From NCBI RefSeq assembly GCF_004115265.2, contig NC_046301.1, positions 39,768,714 through 39,832,713 on the forward strand: DNA of 64,000 nucleotides, read 5' to 3'. The notes beneath the pieces are model-generated. The model did no database searches and was not told the DNA's origin. It was given only the letters and a program-made list of their open reading frames with translations. Made by a program: the position numbers and the translations under genes. Source of the stretch: Rhinolophus ferrumequinum. Lineage: Eukaryota > Chordata > Mammalia > Chiroptera > Rhinolophidae. Shown here in pieces: positions 1 to 12,700 of the stretch. The first letter of the stretch is position 1. Every line of letters begins with the position of its first letter.

Positions 1-814
1 CAGGGGTCTGGACTGATGAGGTACCCACCCTCCATCTTGTAGCAGCTGTACCATCTGGAACTCATCACCTCAGAGGGACAAGAGGGAGACAGGAGAAGTG
101 TGTGTGGGCTTTTTGATGTTTCTTGCTCAGAAGTGAGTGACATACAGAAGTGATGTATATCACCTCCACTCACATTTCAGTGGCTGGAATTAGTCAAGGG
201 AGCCACTTAATTCAATGTAGTTTTTCATTCAATGGATACCGGTCTATCCTAGAAATGTCTATCATGGGATCTAAAGGATGAGTAGAAATTAGAAAAAAGA
301 GAGGAAGGAAGTGCATTCCTGGCAGAATGAAGAGAACATTCAAAGACAGTGGAAGCAAAGAGACAATTCGTCGATGGACTCAAAATTTAGACAGAAAAGG
401 GTTTTTAATCAAGACCACTATTTCCGGCCAAAATATTGTTCAAGTGTAAGGAGCAAGTAAAGACATTTTATTTTATTTAAAAATAATCTTTTCATTTCGG
501 ATCACAAGGTACAGGGAAGGGCAATGTCTGTGACTCCTTGGCTGTCTGTAAATGCCCTTGTAAAACACCAGGCTCATCCTGCCCCCAAGTGTTCTTTCAC
601 ATACTAACACCTGCAGAGTATAGCATAGTCCGTGACCATGTGGGAAGTTTAAACTTGTGTTTTCCAGCTCACCAGCAGATAGTGAAACTGAACTGGCTGT
701 TCCAGCTGTCAATTTCCTAAAACTCTCACAAACAAGGCCACAGGCAAATTATTCTTGCATAGCTCTGAGAGCCATTAAAACTTTTTCTGTTTAATTAACA
801 TTTATAGGAGTGAC
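1..814. other. gene-free flank, no recognised element
   Basis: Only short chance reading frames occur here. I see no splice-bounded coding pattern, terminal repeat or recognisable transposon. The stretch is of average base composition with scattered AT-rich patches. Confidence 0.4.
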
Positions 815-960
815 AATGGTTAGTAAAATTCCCTATTAAGTGTACAATTCTGTAATACATCATCTATACATCACATTGTGTGTTCACCACCCAGAGTCAG
901 TTCTCTTTCCATCACCACATATTTAACCCCCTTTACCCTCTTCTACCGTCCCCCCACCAT
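815..960 (-). mobile_element. L1 3' end, bat-type, antisense
   Basis: Read on the minus strand this matches the L1 tail that interrupts the mariner near 8.9 kb: both contain GTGATACAGAATTGCACACC-like sequence followed by ATTTTACTAACAATTGTCA-like sequence. It is the 3' end of a 5'-truncated LINE-1 copy, more diverged than the 8.9-kb copy. Confidence 0.65.
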
Positions 961-1104
961 TAAATTTTTTTTAAATGCCTTTTCTTAAACAGTAGTGACT
1001 ATGGCCCCTTCTAAGGCCCAGGCTGCCTGAGGCCCCTGGAAGGCAGCCCTTGGAGGTCCCCCACATCTAAGAATAGCATAAGAGGAAGGGCAGACCAGGC
1101 TAAG

Positions 1105-1765
<661 letters not shown>

Positions 1766-2855
1766 AAGGGCTCAAAAATGTTATCTCCTATGCTCTTAAG
1801 TTCTCAGAAAGTTACTGCATGATGCACGCCACCAAAACAAGGGGGTAAAGCAAGAAAAAAAGAAGACATGAGATTGAGGAAATGGGTCCCAACATAGGTG
1901 ATGAAGAGAATTCCCAGGAGGGTGATAGGAGGAATTACCCAGCAGAAAGAACCCAGGAGGAAAACAGAATGCTACCAATAGATTATCTGGCAGATTTGAT
2001 CATATGGAAAGTTGAGTTGAGATGCATAGCCAGAATTTCTAAGAAAGACAAGGAAAACAAACAAACAAAAAAGACAACTTTAGGTGGAGAAATTATACAT
2101 ATTAATTATTACACTTCTCAATTGTATCCTTTAAGGAAAAATAAAATTACATATTCATAAAAGCAATATAAAGAATGCGAGTCACCAAGACATCAGGTGA
2201 ATGCATATCTCATATCCAGTCGATGACTCAGTGGTACCATATAATGGCTAGAAGGCATCTCAAACCTAACCAGCCCCAAACTGAGCTTCCCAAATTGAAC
2301 GCCTGACCTTTCTGTGGTTCCATGGACTTCCCATGTCAGACGCCTGAAACAGAACCAGCCATGATTTGGGGATTCTCTATAGCCCAGATGAAGATGTTCA
2401 GACCAAACTTGGGAAGACCCCTCCCACATTCTCCAACCTGACCAACCAGAACAACCCATCCCCCAGGGCATTGGTTTAGTTATGACATGTCATCTGAACT
2501 GGACCAATGACATTCAGTACGGGGACTTCTGTTTAAACCCTAGAGCAGCTGGATGACTCTTTCCTAGTGGCTGCTGAGTGAGCATAAATGGATCCACAGT
2601 GCCAGGCAGAATCTCTGCCACCCAAAGGCGAACTTGATGAAATGAAAGCTCAGCCCAGCCAAGAAACAAGAGAGTTAAATTCCTGGTGATGCTGGAGTTT
2701 CTTGATCCAGCTATGCCTGAAGCAACCCAACTCCTAAACACATGAATTTTCAGCTACATGAGCCAATTCATTCCTTTTGTCTCCCCTCATACTAGTTTTG
2801 AGTTGCTTTTAAGTTGAACTTAGCTTTTTGTTTTTTGTTTTTCTGGAATTTCCTG
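1766..2855. other. gene-free, possible old LTR-like remnant
   Basis: No coding pattern is visible. The stretch around 2540-2770 ends in sequence reminiscent of an old mammalian LTR (CATGAGCCAATTCATTCC), but I could not define both ends or a family, so this is a weak assignment. Confidence 0.3.
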
Positions 2856-3060
2856 ATAAATACAGCCCCTACTCAATGCTAGGCATTGCACCAAAGAGTT
2901 GACATGACTGTCTCATTGAACTCTAAGAAAGGGAATAATTATGATTCCTATTTAACTGATGAGGAAACTGAGGCTCACGGAGCTAAATTCATCTGCCCAA
3001 GATCATCAGAGCCGGGATTCCAATCCACATCTGTCTGAACCCCATAACCTGCCCCTCTGT
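2856..3060 (+). repeat. MIR SINE
   Basis: The core TTTAACTGATGAGGAAACTG followed by AGGCTCACGGAG is the hallmark 3' half of MIR, an ancient tRNA-derived mammalian SINE. The upstream part (CTAGGCATTGCACC) is also MIR-like. Confidence 0.7.
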
Positions 3061-3293
3061 GACAGTAAGGAGCAGTTGCCAGATTTGGAGATTAATTGGC
3101 AGGAGGTATGGTGTAGGGAGGGGCTGGAGGATGGGGCAACTAGAGCCAGATTCCAATGACTTTTGACCTTTGAAGAGCTCCGTGAACTTTCTTCAAAGGG
3201 CACCAAAGAGTTATGGAGCATTGTGAGCAGGGGAAGGACAGGAAGAAGGACCTGCTGCAGTGTGGGCAGTGGGATCAATAAAAATAGCAACAG

Positions 3294-3605
3294 GGCCGGC
3301 CTGGTGGCTCAGGTGGTTGGAGCTCCGTGCTCCTAATTCCGAAGGCTGCTGGTTTGATTCCCACACAGGCCAGTGGGCTCTCGACCACAAGGTTGCCAGT
3401 TCAATTTCCTCGAGTCCCGCAAGGAATGGTGGGCAGCGCCCCCTGCAACTAACAATGGCAACTGGACCTGGACTGAGCTGCGCCCTCCACAACTAAGATT
3501 GAAAGGACAACAACTTGACTTGGAAAAAGTCCTGGAAGCACACACTGTTCTCCAATAAAGTCCTGTTCCCCTTCCCCAATAAAATCTTAAAAAAATTAAA
3601 ATAAA
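3294..3605 (+). mobile_element. bat tRNA-derived SINE (VES/Rhin type)
   Basis: It begins GGGCCGGCCTGGTGGCTCAG, a tRNA-like A-box head. It continues with a B-box-like GGTTTGATTCC and the GGATGGTGGGC / CCCCCTGCAAC body, and ends CCCAATAAAATCTT plus an A-rich tail. Imperfect flanking repeats (AAAAATAGCAACAG and AAAAATATAACAAG) suggest a retroposed insertion. The family is known from rhinolophoid bats and recurs in this window. Confidence 0.88.
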
Positions 3606-3609
3606 ATAA

Positions 3610-4368
3610 AAATATAACAAGAAGTAATAACTATCCAAACCACAACAGATGCCACTTCACCCCTACTAGGATGGCTACAATAAAAAAGGATACAAAATAA
3701 CAAATGTGAGCAATGATGTGGAGAAATCAGAACCCCTATACATTATTGGTGGGAATGTAAAATAGTGCAGTCGCTTTGGGAAACAGTCTGGCAGTTCCTC
3801 AAAATATTAAAGTTACCATATGACTCATCAATTCCACCTCTATGTATCTACCCAATAGAAATACGCACAAAATAGAAAACGCACAAAATATCTGTACACA
3901 AATGTTGATAGAAGCATTTTTCAAAATATCAAGAGTAAAATCAACCCAACTGTCAATCAGCTGATGAACAGATAAAATGATATAATCCATACAATGAAAT
4001 ATTATTCAGCCATAAAAAGGAATGATGTATTGATTCATGCTACAACGTGGATGAACATTGAAAATGTTATGCTGAGTGAAAGAAGACAGACACAAAAGGC
4101 ACATTGCACATAATCCCATTTATATGAAATGTCCAGAACAGTCAAATCCATAGAGACAGAAAGTAGGTTAGTGGTTTCTATGGTCTGGGGGATGAAGAAA
4201 TGGATGTGATGGTAAGGTTTCCTTTTTGAGTGATGAAATGTTCTAAAATTAATCTCAGAAATGATTACACAACTCTGTAAATACACTAAAAACCATAGAG
4301 TTGTATACTTTAAATGGGTGAATTAAATCATACGTGAATTATACCTCAGTAAAGCTGTTAAAAAATAA
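3610..4368 (+). mobile_element. L1 3' part (old L1M type)
   Basis: The text runs through familiar LINE-1 3' end phrases: CCATATGACTCATCAATTCC, ATTATTCAGCCATAAAAAGG, GCTGAGTGAAAGAAG, and finally TACCTCAGTAAAGCTGTTAA with an A-rich tail. It is truncated at the 5' end and carries no long open frame. Confidence 0.85.
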
Positions 4369-4375
4369 TGCCTGA

Positions 4376-4545
4376 TGTTTAGCAAGTGGTTAGCTCTGGG
4401 CCAGGTAATGATTGCTTAATACTGATAAGATCACTGTGAGACAGAAAAAGACTTTCATGACTCAATTTTATAGATGGGGAGACTGAGGTCAAAGAGATTA
4501 AACAAGTCACACAGCAAGGCGGTGGTCAGACACCAGAGGCCTAAC
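4376..4545 (+). repeat. MIR SINE fragment
   Basis: ATTTTATAGATGGGGAGACTG followed by AGGTCAAAGAG and CAAGTCACACAGC is the MIR core and 3' region. It is diverged. Confidence 0.6.
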
Positions 4546-5129
4546 ATTTGAAGCCTCACACACCTGACCCTTGCCCCACACCCAATGTCACCCTCCCTCC
4601 ACTTTCCTCCCCCTAAGTCAAGCTCCTGCCCAATTGACCTGACTTCTGTTTCGTTTATATATACATTCTTTTCAGTCTCCAGGCTTTTTCATGCGCTGAT
4701 CCAATCCCCTTGTGCCCAGCCATTCTTTCCCCTCCCCATCCCACATAATCTGTGAAATGAATGTCTAAGTGTGAGAGGGCAAGAGAGGAGAAGTAGGGGG
4801 TACAAGGAGGGGGGCACCTATAGAGCTGGTTAGGAGGAAGGATCAGGGCCTGCATCTGCTGCCTCTGGAGGATTTGGCCCTTGACTCATGTTGACAGCAT
4901 TTGGACCCATTGGCCTGGGTTTAACCCAACGTGTAACTGAGGACACTCGCAGGAGGGTGAGGTCAGCTTTTCCCCTAGGGAGTTTGCTAGGCCTGGGGTA
5001 AGCAGGTGAGAGGGGAGAGGCATCGTTCTGCCCAATTCCTTCCCAGCACCTCGGGACAAGGTGATCCCCCACCAAGCTGCCTTCTCCTCCCTTCCCCACC
5101 CCAACGCATAGCATCTTCTTAGAATCTTT

Positions 5130-5540
5130 AATAAGAAGTCTGCAAATGCAATGGAATACTATTCATCCGTAAAAATAACTGAAGTCCTGATGCCTGCTAC
5201 AATGTGGAAGAACCTGGAAAATATTATGCACAGTGAAAGAAGTCAGATACAAAGGGCCACAAGTTGTATGATTCCATTTATATGAAGTGTTCTCAGAATA
5301 GGTAAATCCATAGAGACAGAACGCAGATTGGCAGAGGCCAGGGCCGGGGCGACAGGGCATGGGATTGACTGCTTAATGAGTGTGGGGTTTCCTTTTGGGG
5401 TGCTGAAAATGTTTTGGGGTGCTGAAACTAGATAGAGGTGGTGGTTGCATACCATTGTGAACTACTCAATGTCACTAAATAGTGTCTTCAAAACAATTAA
5501 TTTTATGTTATGTGAATATCACTTCAATTTAAAAAAATAA
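5130..5540 (+). mobile_element. second L1 3' end fragment
   Basis: It shares L1 tail phrases with the 3.6-4.4 kb copy (CAATGGAATACTATTCATCC, GCACAGTGAAAGAAGTCAG, CATAGAGACAGAACGCAG) and ends in an A-rich tail. It is a separate 5'-truncated insertion. Confidence 0.8.
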
Positions 5541-5549
5541 AAGAAAGTA

Positions 5550-5800
5550 CACAAGGCCTTTGCTCATGCTGATTTCTCTTCCAGAAACACGCTTCTTATT
5601 CTGACCTCAGCTCACTTCACTTCCCCAAAGAGGCCTTCCCTCATCTCCAGATATAAAATAGTCCCCAGTCACTCGTGTATCAGCCTATGATATTTTATTT
5701 CTTTACGGAACACATCACTATGCAGAATGATCTTATTAACTTGTGCATGGATGTTTTTTGGTCTCCCACTAAAATGTGAGTCCCTTATGGGCAACAGACA
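5550..5800 (+). mobile_element. L2 LINE 3' fragment
   Basis: CAAAGAGGCCTTCCCTCATC and the downstream CTAAAATGTGAGTCCCTTATGG match the conserved 3' end of the ancient L2 LINE. No frame is intact. Confidence 0.65.
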
Positions 5801-6024
5801 GTGTGTGTTCCCATTTTCAGATGAGAAAACTGAGGCTCAGGGCAGTTTAGAAACCTGAAAGTCTCCCTGCCATCTGTCTGCTCTAGAACCCATGCTCCTA
5901 GCATCTCAGCCAGGGGTCTCAAACTCAAATATCTTCAGGGGCCAGCTTGGTAATACAAATGTCCAAAGCTGGCCTGGGAGGGTCTGCCCACTCACGGGCC
6001 TCTCAGGCAGACATTTTTACCTAT

Positions 6025-6655
6025 TTAAAAAAATTAATAAACTTTATTTTTTAGAGCAGTTTTAGGTTCACAGCAAAACTGAGCGGAAGGTACAGAGATT
6101 TCCTGTATATCATCATCTTCCGCCCGCCCCAACCTCCCCAACTATGGACATCCCACAATGCAGTGGTACATTTGGTACAATCCATTGACCTATGTGGACA
6201 CTCACTATCCCCTGAAGTCCATAGTTTACATTAGGGTTCACTCTTGACATTGTATATTCCGGGGGTTTGGACAAATGTGTAATGACATTACAGTATCATA
6301 AAAATCCCCTGTGCTTTGCCTATTCATCCCTCCTCACCTCTTAACCTCCATCAAATTCTGATCTTTTTATTGTCTCCAGAGTTTTGCCTCTTTCGGAATG
6401 TCACAGAGTTGAATCACAGAGTATGTAGCTTTTTCAGATTGGCTTCTTTCACTCAGTAGCATGCACTTAGGTTTCCTCCATGTCTTTTCATGTCTTGAAA
6501 GTTCATTTCTTTTTAGGGTTGACTAGATAGTTTATTGTCAGCATGTTCCACAGTTTATTTATTCCATTCACCTACTGAAGGACATTTTGGTTGCTTCTGA
6601 GTTTTGGCAATTATGAACAAAGCTGCTAGCAACATCGTGTGCAGGTTTTTGTATA
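6025..6655 (-). mobile_element. L1 3' fragment, antisense
   Basis: The text AGAGCAGTTTTAGGTTCACA, then TTTCACTCAGTAGCATGC and TTTTGGCAATTATGAACAAAG, is the reverse complement of LINE-1 3' sequence. It is old and interrupted. Confidence 0.75.
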
Positions 6656-6765
6656 GACCACACTTTATTCCTCAGAAGCAAGGCACCAAGTCCAGTCCCC
6701 CTCAAGGAGAGGGGAGCTTAGCTCCACCCTTAAAGGTGGGAGTATCAAGAATTTTTGGACATAGG

Positions 6766-7048
6766 GCTGCGGGTTGGCTCAGTGGTTGGAGCGCAGTGCT
6801 CATAACACCAGGGTCACCGGTTTGATTCCCACATGAGCCAGTGAGAAACAACAGCTTGAGCTTGGAGCTGAGCCACCAGTGGGCAGCTAGAGCCCAGTGT
6901 TCATAACACCAAGGTCGCCAGTTCCATTCCCCCATGGGCCAGTGAGCTGTGCCCTCCACAACTAGATTGAAAGCAGCGATTTGATATGGAGCTGATGGGT
7001 CTTGGAAAAACACACTGTTCCCCCCAAAAAAAAAAAATTAAAATGAAA
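6766..7048 (+). mobile_element. bat SINE with 19-bp target repeats
   Basis: The tRNA-like head (GGTTGGCTCAGTGGTTGGAG), a second related unit and an A-rich tail are flanked by perfect copies of AAGAATTTTTGGACATAGG at 6747-6765 and 7049-7067. The clean target-site duplication shows L1-type retroposition and fixes the element ends. Confidence 0.9.
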
Positions 7049-7392
7049 AAGAATTTTTGGACATAGGTTAAGGTCACCAAAGTGATTAATAATATTATTA
7101 TTATCAAATAATAATTTGATGCTATGCAAATGTCCTGTTTCTGCTTAAAGTTTTGCCCATCAAGTTTCCCATCAATTAGTGGATTCTGTGTGCAGTGATT
7201 ATTACAGTGCTATTCTGTTACTTTTCTATTTTCATCATTAATTGTACATTTATTAATTGGAATTCTTCTCTCAGGAAAATTTGTCCTTTGTCCCATTTTT
7301 TAATTGATTCTGTCATGTCTTTAAATCAGGATAGACTTGTAGTCATTTATTTTATTCTTTGGGTTATAATCCAAAACTATTGCTATTTATTT

Positions 7393-7731
7393 ATTTATTT
7401 ATAAGTGTTTTTTGTTTTTTTTTTTTAAGATTTTATTGGGGAAGGGGAACAGGACTTTATTGGAGAACAGTGTGTACTTCCAGGACTTTTTCCAAGTCAA
7501 GTTGTTGTCCTTTCAATCTTTCAATCTTAGTTGTGGAGGGCGCAGCTCAGCTCCAGGTCCAGTTGCCATTGTTAGTTGCAGGGGGCGCAGCCCACCATCC
7601 CTTGTGGGAGTCAAGGAATCGAACCAGCAAACTTGTGGTTGAGAGCCCACTGGCCTATGTGGGAATCGAACCAGCAGCCTTCAGTGTTAGGAGCACGGAG
7701 CTTCAACCACCTGAGCCACGGAGCAGGCCCC
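7393..7731 (-). mobile_element. bat SINE, antisense
   Basis: It reads in reverse of the 3.3-kb SINE: a T-rich start, AAGATTTTATTGGGGAAGGG, CCAAGTCAAGTTGTTGTCC, and then the tRNA-like head at the right. TGCTATTTATTT flanks it at 7381-7392 and 7732-7743 as a target duplication. Confidence 0.87.
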
Positions 7732-7743
7732 TGCTATTTATTT

Positions 7744-8190
7744 TTCATTGTTCAAATTGTTCCAGCTGTGGACAGTGAGTATTCTTTTAGGCTGGCTCCT
7801 GTGTCCTTTTGGCTTTTTTTTTTTAAGGACTTTCTGGCATTGGAAGATTCTTCAAGATCATTTTTCGTTTTTTCTGCCAGAGCCCTAGAATCAGCCATTT
7901 CCCCAAGGAGCCCTGGTTTCTCATATTGGAAATAGTATTTAGAAACCCAGATCTGGGCGCTGAGTGTACTCATTGCTACTGGGGTGTCACTGCTTCTGGA
8001 GGGAGGTGGAGCTAGGAAATACGTGTGTGTATCCTGTCCTATAAATGTACACATATCTATATTTATTTTTATATCTAACTATTAAAAATAAACATGTCAT
8101 ACTGATAACCCCAATTTAGCACCACATCACTTACTCATAACTTCCTTCTCCAACAGCGTGAGACCTGGCTGTCAATATCTACAGTATTTA
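7744..8190. other. gene-free spacer
   Basis: I recognise no gene or complete element here. The AT-rich stretch near 8050-8100 holds short A/T runs only. Confidence 0.35.
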
Positions 8191-8192
8191 TA

Positions 8193-9614
8193 TGAGGTCT
8201 GACAATTAAGTTCATGCACTTGTCACCGTGGCTTATATTGGCAGAACTGTACAAGCAGCTCAGTAAGGTTTCATAACCTCAGTATATCAGTATCTTACAG
8301 CTGTGTTCGTCTTGACATGTGGCGGTGTCTTGCTGAGTGGCATTCATTATTGTTGCGTGTTTTTGTGTGCCGTAGTGAGAATGTCTGAGCTTGAATTAGA
8401 GCAATGAACAAACATTAAATTTCTTGTTAAACATGGCAAGAGTGGAAGTGAAATCAGGGACATGTTAGTTCAAGTTTGTGGGGATAATGTCATGAAGAAA
8501 AACAGTACTGTACAAATGGATTAAACATTTTTCTGAGGGGAGAGAACACGTCACTGATGAAGAAAGGTCAGGGCGGCCAGTAACGAGCAGAACTGACAAA
8601 AACATTGCAAAAATTCGTAGAATTGTGTGTCAAAATTGTCGGTTGACTGTGAGAAGGATAGCAGACAAGGAAACATCAATAGAGAAACAGTTAAGAATTT
8701 CTTAACTGAAAATCTTGTCATGAGACAGGTGTGTCCCGAAGGACCTCATCTATGAACAAAAGCAAAGAAGAATAAAAGTTTGCCAAGACCTTTTGGAGAG
8801 GCAAGACGATGTTTTGGGCCCTGTTATCACTGGTGATGGAACATGGATGTACCTATAGATGATGTGATACAGAATTGCACACCTGAAATCTATGTAATTT
8901 TACTAACAATTGTCACCCCAATAAATTTAAAAAATAATAAAAAAAAAAAGAAAGAAACATGGATGTACCAATATGACCCTGAAACAAAACGTTAAAGTGC
9001 ACAGTGGAAGTCAGCCAATTAATTCTCCACGACCAAAAAGTTCCATCAATCCAAATCAAGAGTCAAAACAATGTTGCTAAACTTTTTTTGATATCAAAAG
9101 GATTATTCATTATGAATTTGTACCAAATGGACAAACAGTTAACTAAGTTTACTATCTGGAAGTGTTGAAAAAGGCTGCGTGAAAAATTGGACAAAAACGA
9201 CCTGAACTTTTTGCCAACAATTCATGGCTCTTGCATCAGGACAATCTACCAGCTTACACAGCACTGTCTGTGAGGGAGTTTTTAGCCAGTAAACAAATAA
9301 CTATATTGGTACTCCCTCCCTACTCACCTGATCTGGCCCCCAGTGACTTCTTTCTTTACCCAAAGATAAAGGAAATATTGAAAGGAAGACATTTTGATGA
9401 CATTTAGGACATCAAGGGTAATAATATGACAGCTCTGATGGCCATTCCAGAAAAAGAGTTCCAAAATTGCTTTGAAGGGTGGACTAGGCACTGGAGTCAG
9501 TGCATAGCTTCCCAAGGGGAGTACTTCGAAGGTGACCGTAGTGATATTAAGCAATGAGGTATGTAGCCCTTTTTCCAGGATGAGTTCGTGAACTCATTAA
9601 TTGTCAGACCTTCG
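8193..9614 (+). mobile_element. mariner DNA transposon, defective
   Basis: The ends are inverted repeats: TGAGGTCTGACAATTAAGTTC at the left, and the complement ending TTAATTGTCAGACCT at the right. TA dinucleotides at 8191-8192 and 9615-9616 flank them, the mariner target. The internal sequence translates in pieces to a mariner transposase: MSELELEQ at the start, ITGDGTWMY (first catalytic Asp), HQDNLPAY (second) and YSPDLAPSDFF (third), i.e. the D,D34D type. Stops and frameshifts, including one in codon 9, and an inserted L1 tail at 8854-8955 make it inactive. Without the insert it would be close to the usual 1.3-kb mariner length. Confidence 0.93.
8854..8955 (+). mobile_element. 5'-truncated L1 tail inside the mariner
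   Basis: About 100 bases of L1 3' end (CAGAATTGCACACCTGAAAT to CCCCAATAAATTTAAAAAA) plus an A-rich tail split the transposase region. AACATGGATGTACC is repeated perfectly at 8840-8853 and 8956-8969, a 14-bp target duplication. The insert postdates the mariner. Confidence 0.9.
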
Positions 9615-9616
9615 TA

Positions 9617-10250
9617 CTTATTTGTTCAATGCTAGCATATAAGTAGATCCAGAATTGTTAACCTGTACCCTTTGTGAAACAAATTTACCGACTAGAATAC
9701 CATGTTTTTGTACAGTTCAGACGGAGGTTGAAGTGGAAACCTCTGAGCTAAGCAAATAAGCCTGTGGCTGTGAGCTGGCATTGGCCCTCTGGCCTCCAGT
9801 CTGAAACCCCCATAACTGCTCTCTGGTCACTCACTATGAGAAAGTTGTCATTTTGCACCTCCCTGAAGCCATATTCACCTCTCAGGATTATTTGGAGGAG
9901 GGTGGAAAGGGGGGGTTGGGAACCCCTGCTGCAGTCCCCTGGTTCTCCTGAAGCGTGTGGATCTCAGGGGAACATGGGAGGCATGTACCCTTTCAGAAGT
10001 GCAGACATGGCTCAGCAAGAGAGGGCGCAGATGGGGCAGGGTGATCCCTGTGGGTGAGGGCCCTGACAGCAGAACCTGCTAGGCAGGTGTGCTGGCCCAG
10101 GCATGTATCAAGGCCAGTGGGTTGTAGCAGGAGCTTGGAGGCCAGGGGTGCTCTTCCGCTAAGAAGAGACCAGGCTTGGCTGGGGTGGGAGTAGAGGAGC
10201 TGGTGGTGTCTGGGTTCTCCTAATGCATTGGCAGGGATACAGTGGTGACC
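9617..10250. other. gene-free, GC-average spacer
   Basis: There is no splice-supported coding pattern. Chance frames of up to about 97 codons occur on both strands, but none resembles a known protein. Confidence 0.35.
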
Positions 10251-10254
10251 AATA

Positions 10255-10410
10255 GTACCCAAGCGAACATTTATTGGGCTTTAACTGTATGCCCAGGCTC
10301 TGTCCTAATTGTTCCTTTCATCCTCAACAATATCCCTCAGAGTGGGTGCTGTTATTATCCCCATTTTACAGATTAGCCAACGAGGCTCAGAGAGGCATCA
10401 ATTCAACTGA
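10255..10410 (+). repeat. MIR SINE
   Basis: CATTTATTGGGC at the left and ATTATCCCCATTTTACAGAT at the right are the 5' and 3' landmarks of MIR. GAGGCTCAGAGAGG follows as expected. Confidence 0.7.
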
Positions 10411-10554
10411 ATCTGGCTCCAGACTCCCAGCCCTTAATTAACATATACAAGCACTGGGCAGAGGGCCTGCAGCTGTGGGTCTAGGGCACATGCACAATAG
10501 GCCAGATGAATAAATAACCAAGGGAGTTGCAGATGGTGCCGACTACCATGTGAG

Positions 10555-10860
10555 ATTGGGGAGGAGGGGGACAGATCAAGGAAGGACTCTCTGAAGGCGG
10601 TGACCAGCTGAGGATGGGAAGAAGGGTGTTCCAGGCAGACTGATCCCCAAATGCCAAGGTCTTGAAATACGTGAAGAACAAGCAGGCCAGTGCAGCTGGA
10701 AGGAAGTAAGGCAGGGGGAGAGTGGAGAAGTAGGAGGAGAGGCTGCAGGGCCGGGTGGGCCCTGATGAGGACCCTGGGTTTACTCAGAGAGACACAGGGA
10801 GCCATGGAGAGTTTGGGGTCCGGGAAAGGGTGTGATCTGAGTTGTAAGAACTGTGGCTGG
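10555..10860 (-). mobile_element. L2 LINE fragment, antisense
   Basis: GTGTTCCAGGCAGACTG, CAGTGCAGCTGGAAGGAAG, GAGCCATGGAGAGTTTGGGG and GGGTGTGATCTGAG are the reverse complement of the L2 reverse-transcriptase 3' region. It is diverged, with no open frame. Confidence 0.65.
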
Positions 10861-11687
10861 GGGTGTGGAATGGCGGTGAGGGATGGAAGCATAGAGGAGT
10901 CCACGGAGGCCCCTGCCATCTGCCTGAGTCTCAGGACCTTGAGTCCCTAGGCTCCCAGTCTATGGGAAACAGGCGCTGGGAGGTGGCAGGAGTGGGAGGT
11001 GCTGGGCCCCCAGTGGCAGGAAGAGCCTCCTTCCGCTGCTGCGTAGTGGCCATGGGAGGTGAGATTGTTGCCTGGGAGGTGCAAGGCAGCCACCGCCCAC
11101 CCTGGGTGCGGTTTCTCTTTGCAAAAAGGGGTCATTTTCCGAGTGCCCGGCGTGGTTCTGCCGCGTTTGGGGACTCCAGGGCTCATTCCAGCGGGGTCGG
11201 TCCGCAGGGCTCTTGGACGTCGGTACCCAAGCGTTAACCTCCCACCCCCACCCGCCAACTCCACTGGCTGTGCTGCCCCGCACTTGGCTTTCATTGGTTA
11301 GAGCAGATCCTGAGGAAGAGCGGGAGGAACAGCGTGACAAGAGCCGCAGTGGTCTCCAAGGGGGTACGGGGGGGGGGGGGGGCGCAACTTGGCCTGGTTG
11401 TCCCTCTCGGTCGCTGCCCCAGGGTCGCCCAAGATTGAATCAAGGGTATTCATTGCCTCGCGTTCATTGCCCCTGGGGCGCCCTCACCCCACCCGCAGCC
11501 GGCAAAGGCTGCAGCAGTCGAGGGAAAGGGCACTGTCCTGGGGAAGGTCCCTTCCGGGCCGTGGCTGCTGGTCTGAGGGTGGGGGAGCTGAGCTCGGCCA
11601 GGAAGCTCCTGGGAACTGTGGGTGGGGGTGCGGGGCCAGCTGAGACTGGCCCGCTGGAGGAGCGGAGGCCTGGGAGAGGCGTGGGAG

Positions 11688-11790
11688 AGCAACACAGACA
11701 GAAAGACACACACAGAGACAGGGAGAAACAGACACCGAGACTCAGAGAGACACAACGAGAGAGACACACAGAGAAACTGAGGGAGACATT
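11688..11790. repeat. GA/CA-rich simple repeat
   Basis: A degenerate run of CAGAGAGACA-type units, purine-rich on this strand. It creates the low-complexity reading frames seen here on both strands, which are not genes. Confidence 0.75.
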
Positions 11791-12039
11791 CATTTATTCC
11801 TTCACTCATTTACTTACTCAGAGGATACTTACTGGGCACCGGCTGTGTCCGGTCAGTGCCCATGACAGACGCAAATCCCTGCCCTCAGTGGGGCTGACAG
11901 TTTGATGGTGACACAGCCCAGAAATACGATAAACGAGTAAATCCCATCCTCGGGAGCAATAAGGGTGGGGGAATGGGAGAATCAGCGGGCATATGAGCTA
12001 GATCCCCATTATGGGGGTGGGCGGAGGTTCCCACCAGAA

Positions 12040-12700
12040 TCCTGCCTGAGCCTGCTCTCTCTCCAAGACGGAGGTGGGAGCAGGGAAATGGGGAGGAGCC
12101 TGCCCCCGGGAGCCGCCGGGATCTATCTGCTATGGGGATGGGATTCAGGCTACCGCCATCCGTGCGGAAGACCCCTCCTAACCCACGCTGTTGGGGTCCC
12201 TCCGCCGACCCCGGAGTCCGTAGCGTGCCGCCCAGGAGGCTCAGTTGGAAGGTAAGAGGAAAATGGGGAAGGACCCGTGCCCAGGAGCCGGAGGACAGAC
12301 GGGACCCCTCTGCTGAGGACTGGGGGAGAGTCTCAGGCCGCGGCCGTCCCCGCTGAGAACCCTCCTCTTCCCGCGCCTCCGGGTCCTCGCACTGAGACGG
12401 GGCGTCCCTGGGAGGGCAGCCCAGTCCCGGAGGGGGCAGCCGAGCGCTCGCCGGTGCCAGTCGCCGCCGGGTCGCGCTCCTGTACCGCGGCGGGTGGCAC
12501 AGGCTGGCAGCCATGAGCTGGGTGCCGGGTTCCAAGGGGCGGGGCAGATGCTTGCGACCGCTGGCTATCAGCGTTTCGGGGCCTGCCCCCTTGCCTGCCA
12601 GCTCCAGCCCCTCCCCGCCCACCCCCGGAGCGGCATCCGCTCGCTCCGCTCAGGCTGTGTGACTGCTGAGCTCACGCCCAGGGCGCAGGGTGAGTGTACA
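12040..12700 (+). promoter_or_regulatory. S1PR5: CpG-rich region, likely S1PR5 promoter/5' exon
   Basis: The stretch is GC- and CpG-rich unlike its flanks. It ends in a good splice-donor candidate at 12690 (CGCAGG|GTGAGTG). The only matching downstream acceptor that precedes a gene start is CTCTCTGCAG at 14074-14083, just before the S1PR5 start codon. I infer that this holds the S1PR5 promoter and a non-coding first exon, as in human where the whole coding sequence lies in the last exon. The exact transcription start cannot be read. Confidence 0.55.

Noticed and set aside
11213-12622. Long frames on both strands upstream of S1PR5 (230 and 245 codons)
   Set aside because: GC-rich and GA-repeat sequence opens frames on both strands at once. 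No domain or splice pattern is visible.
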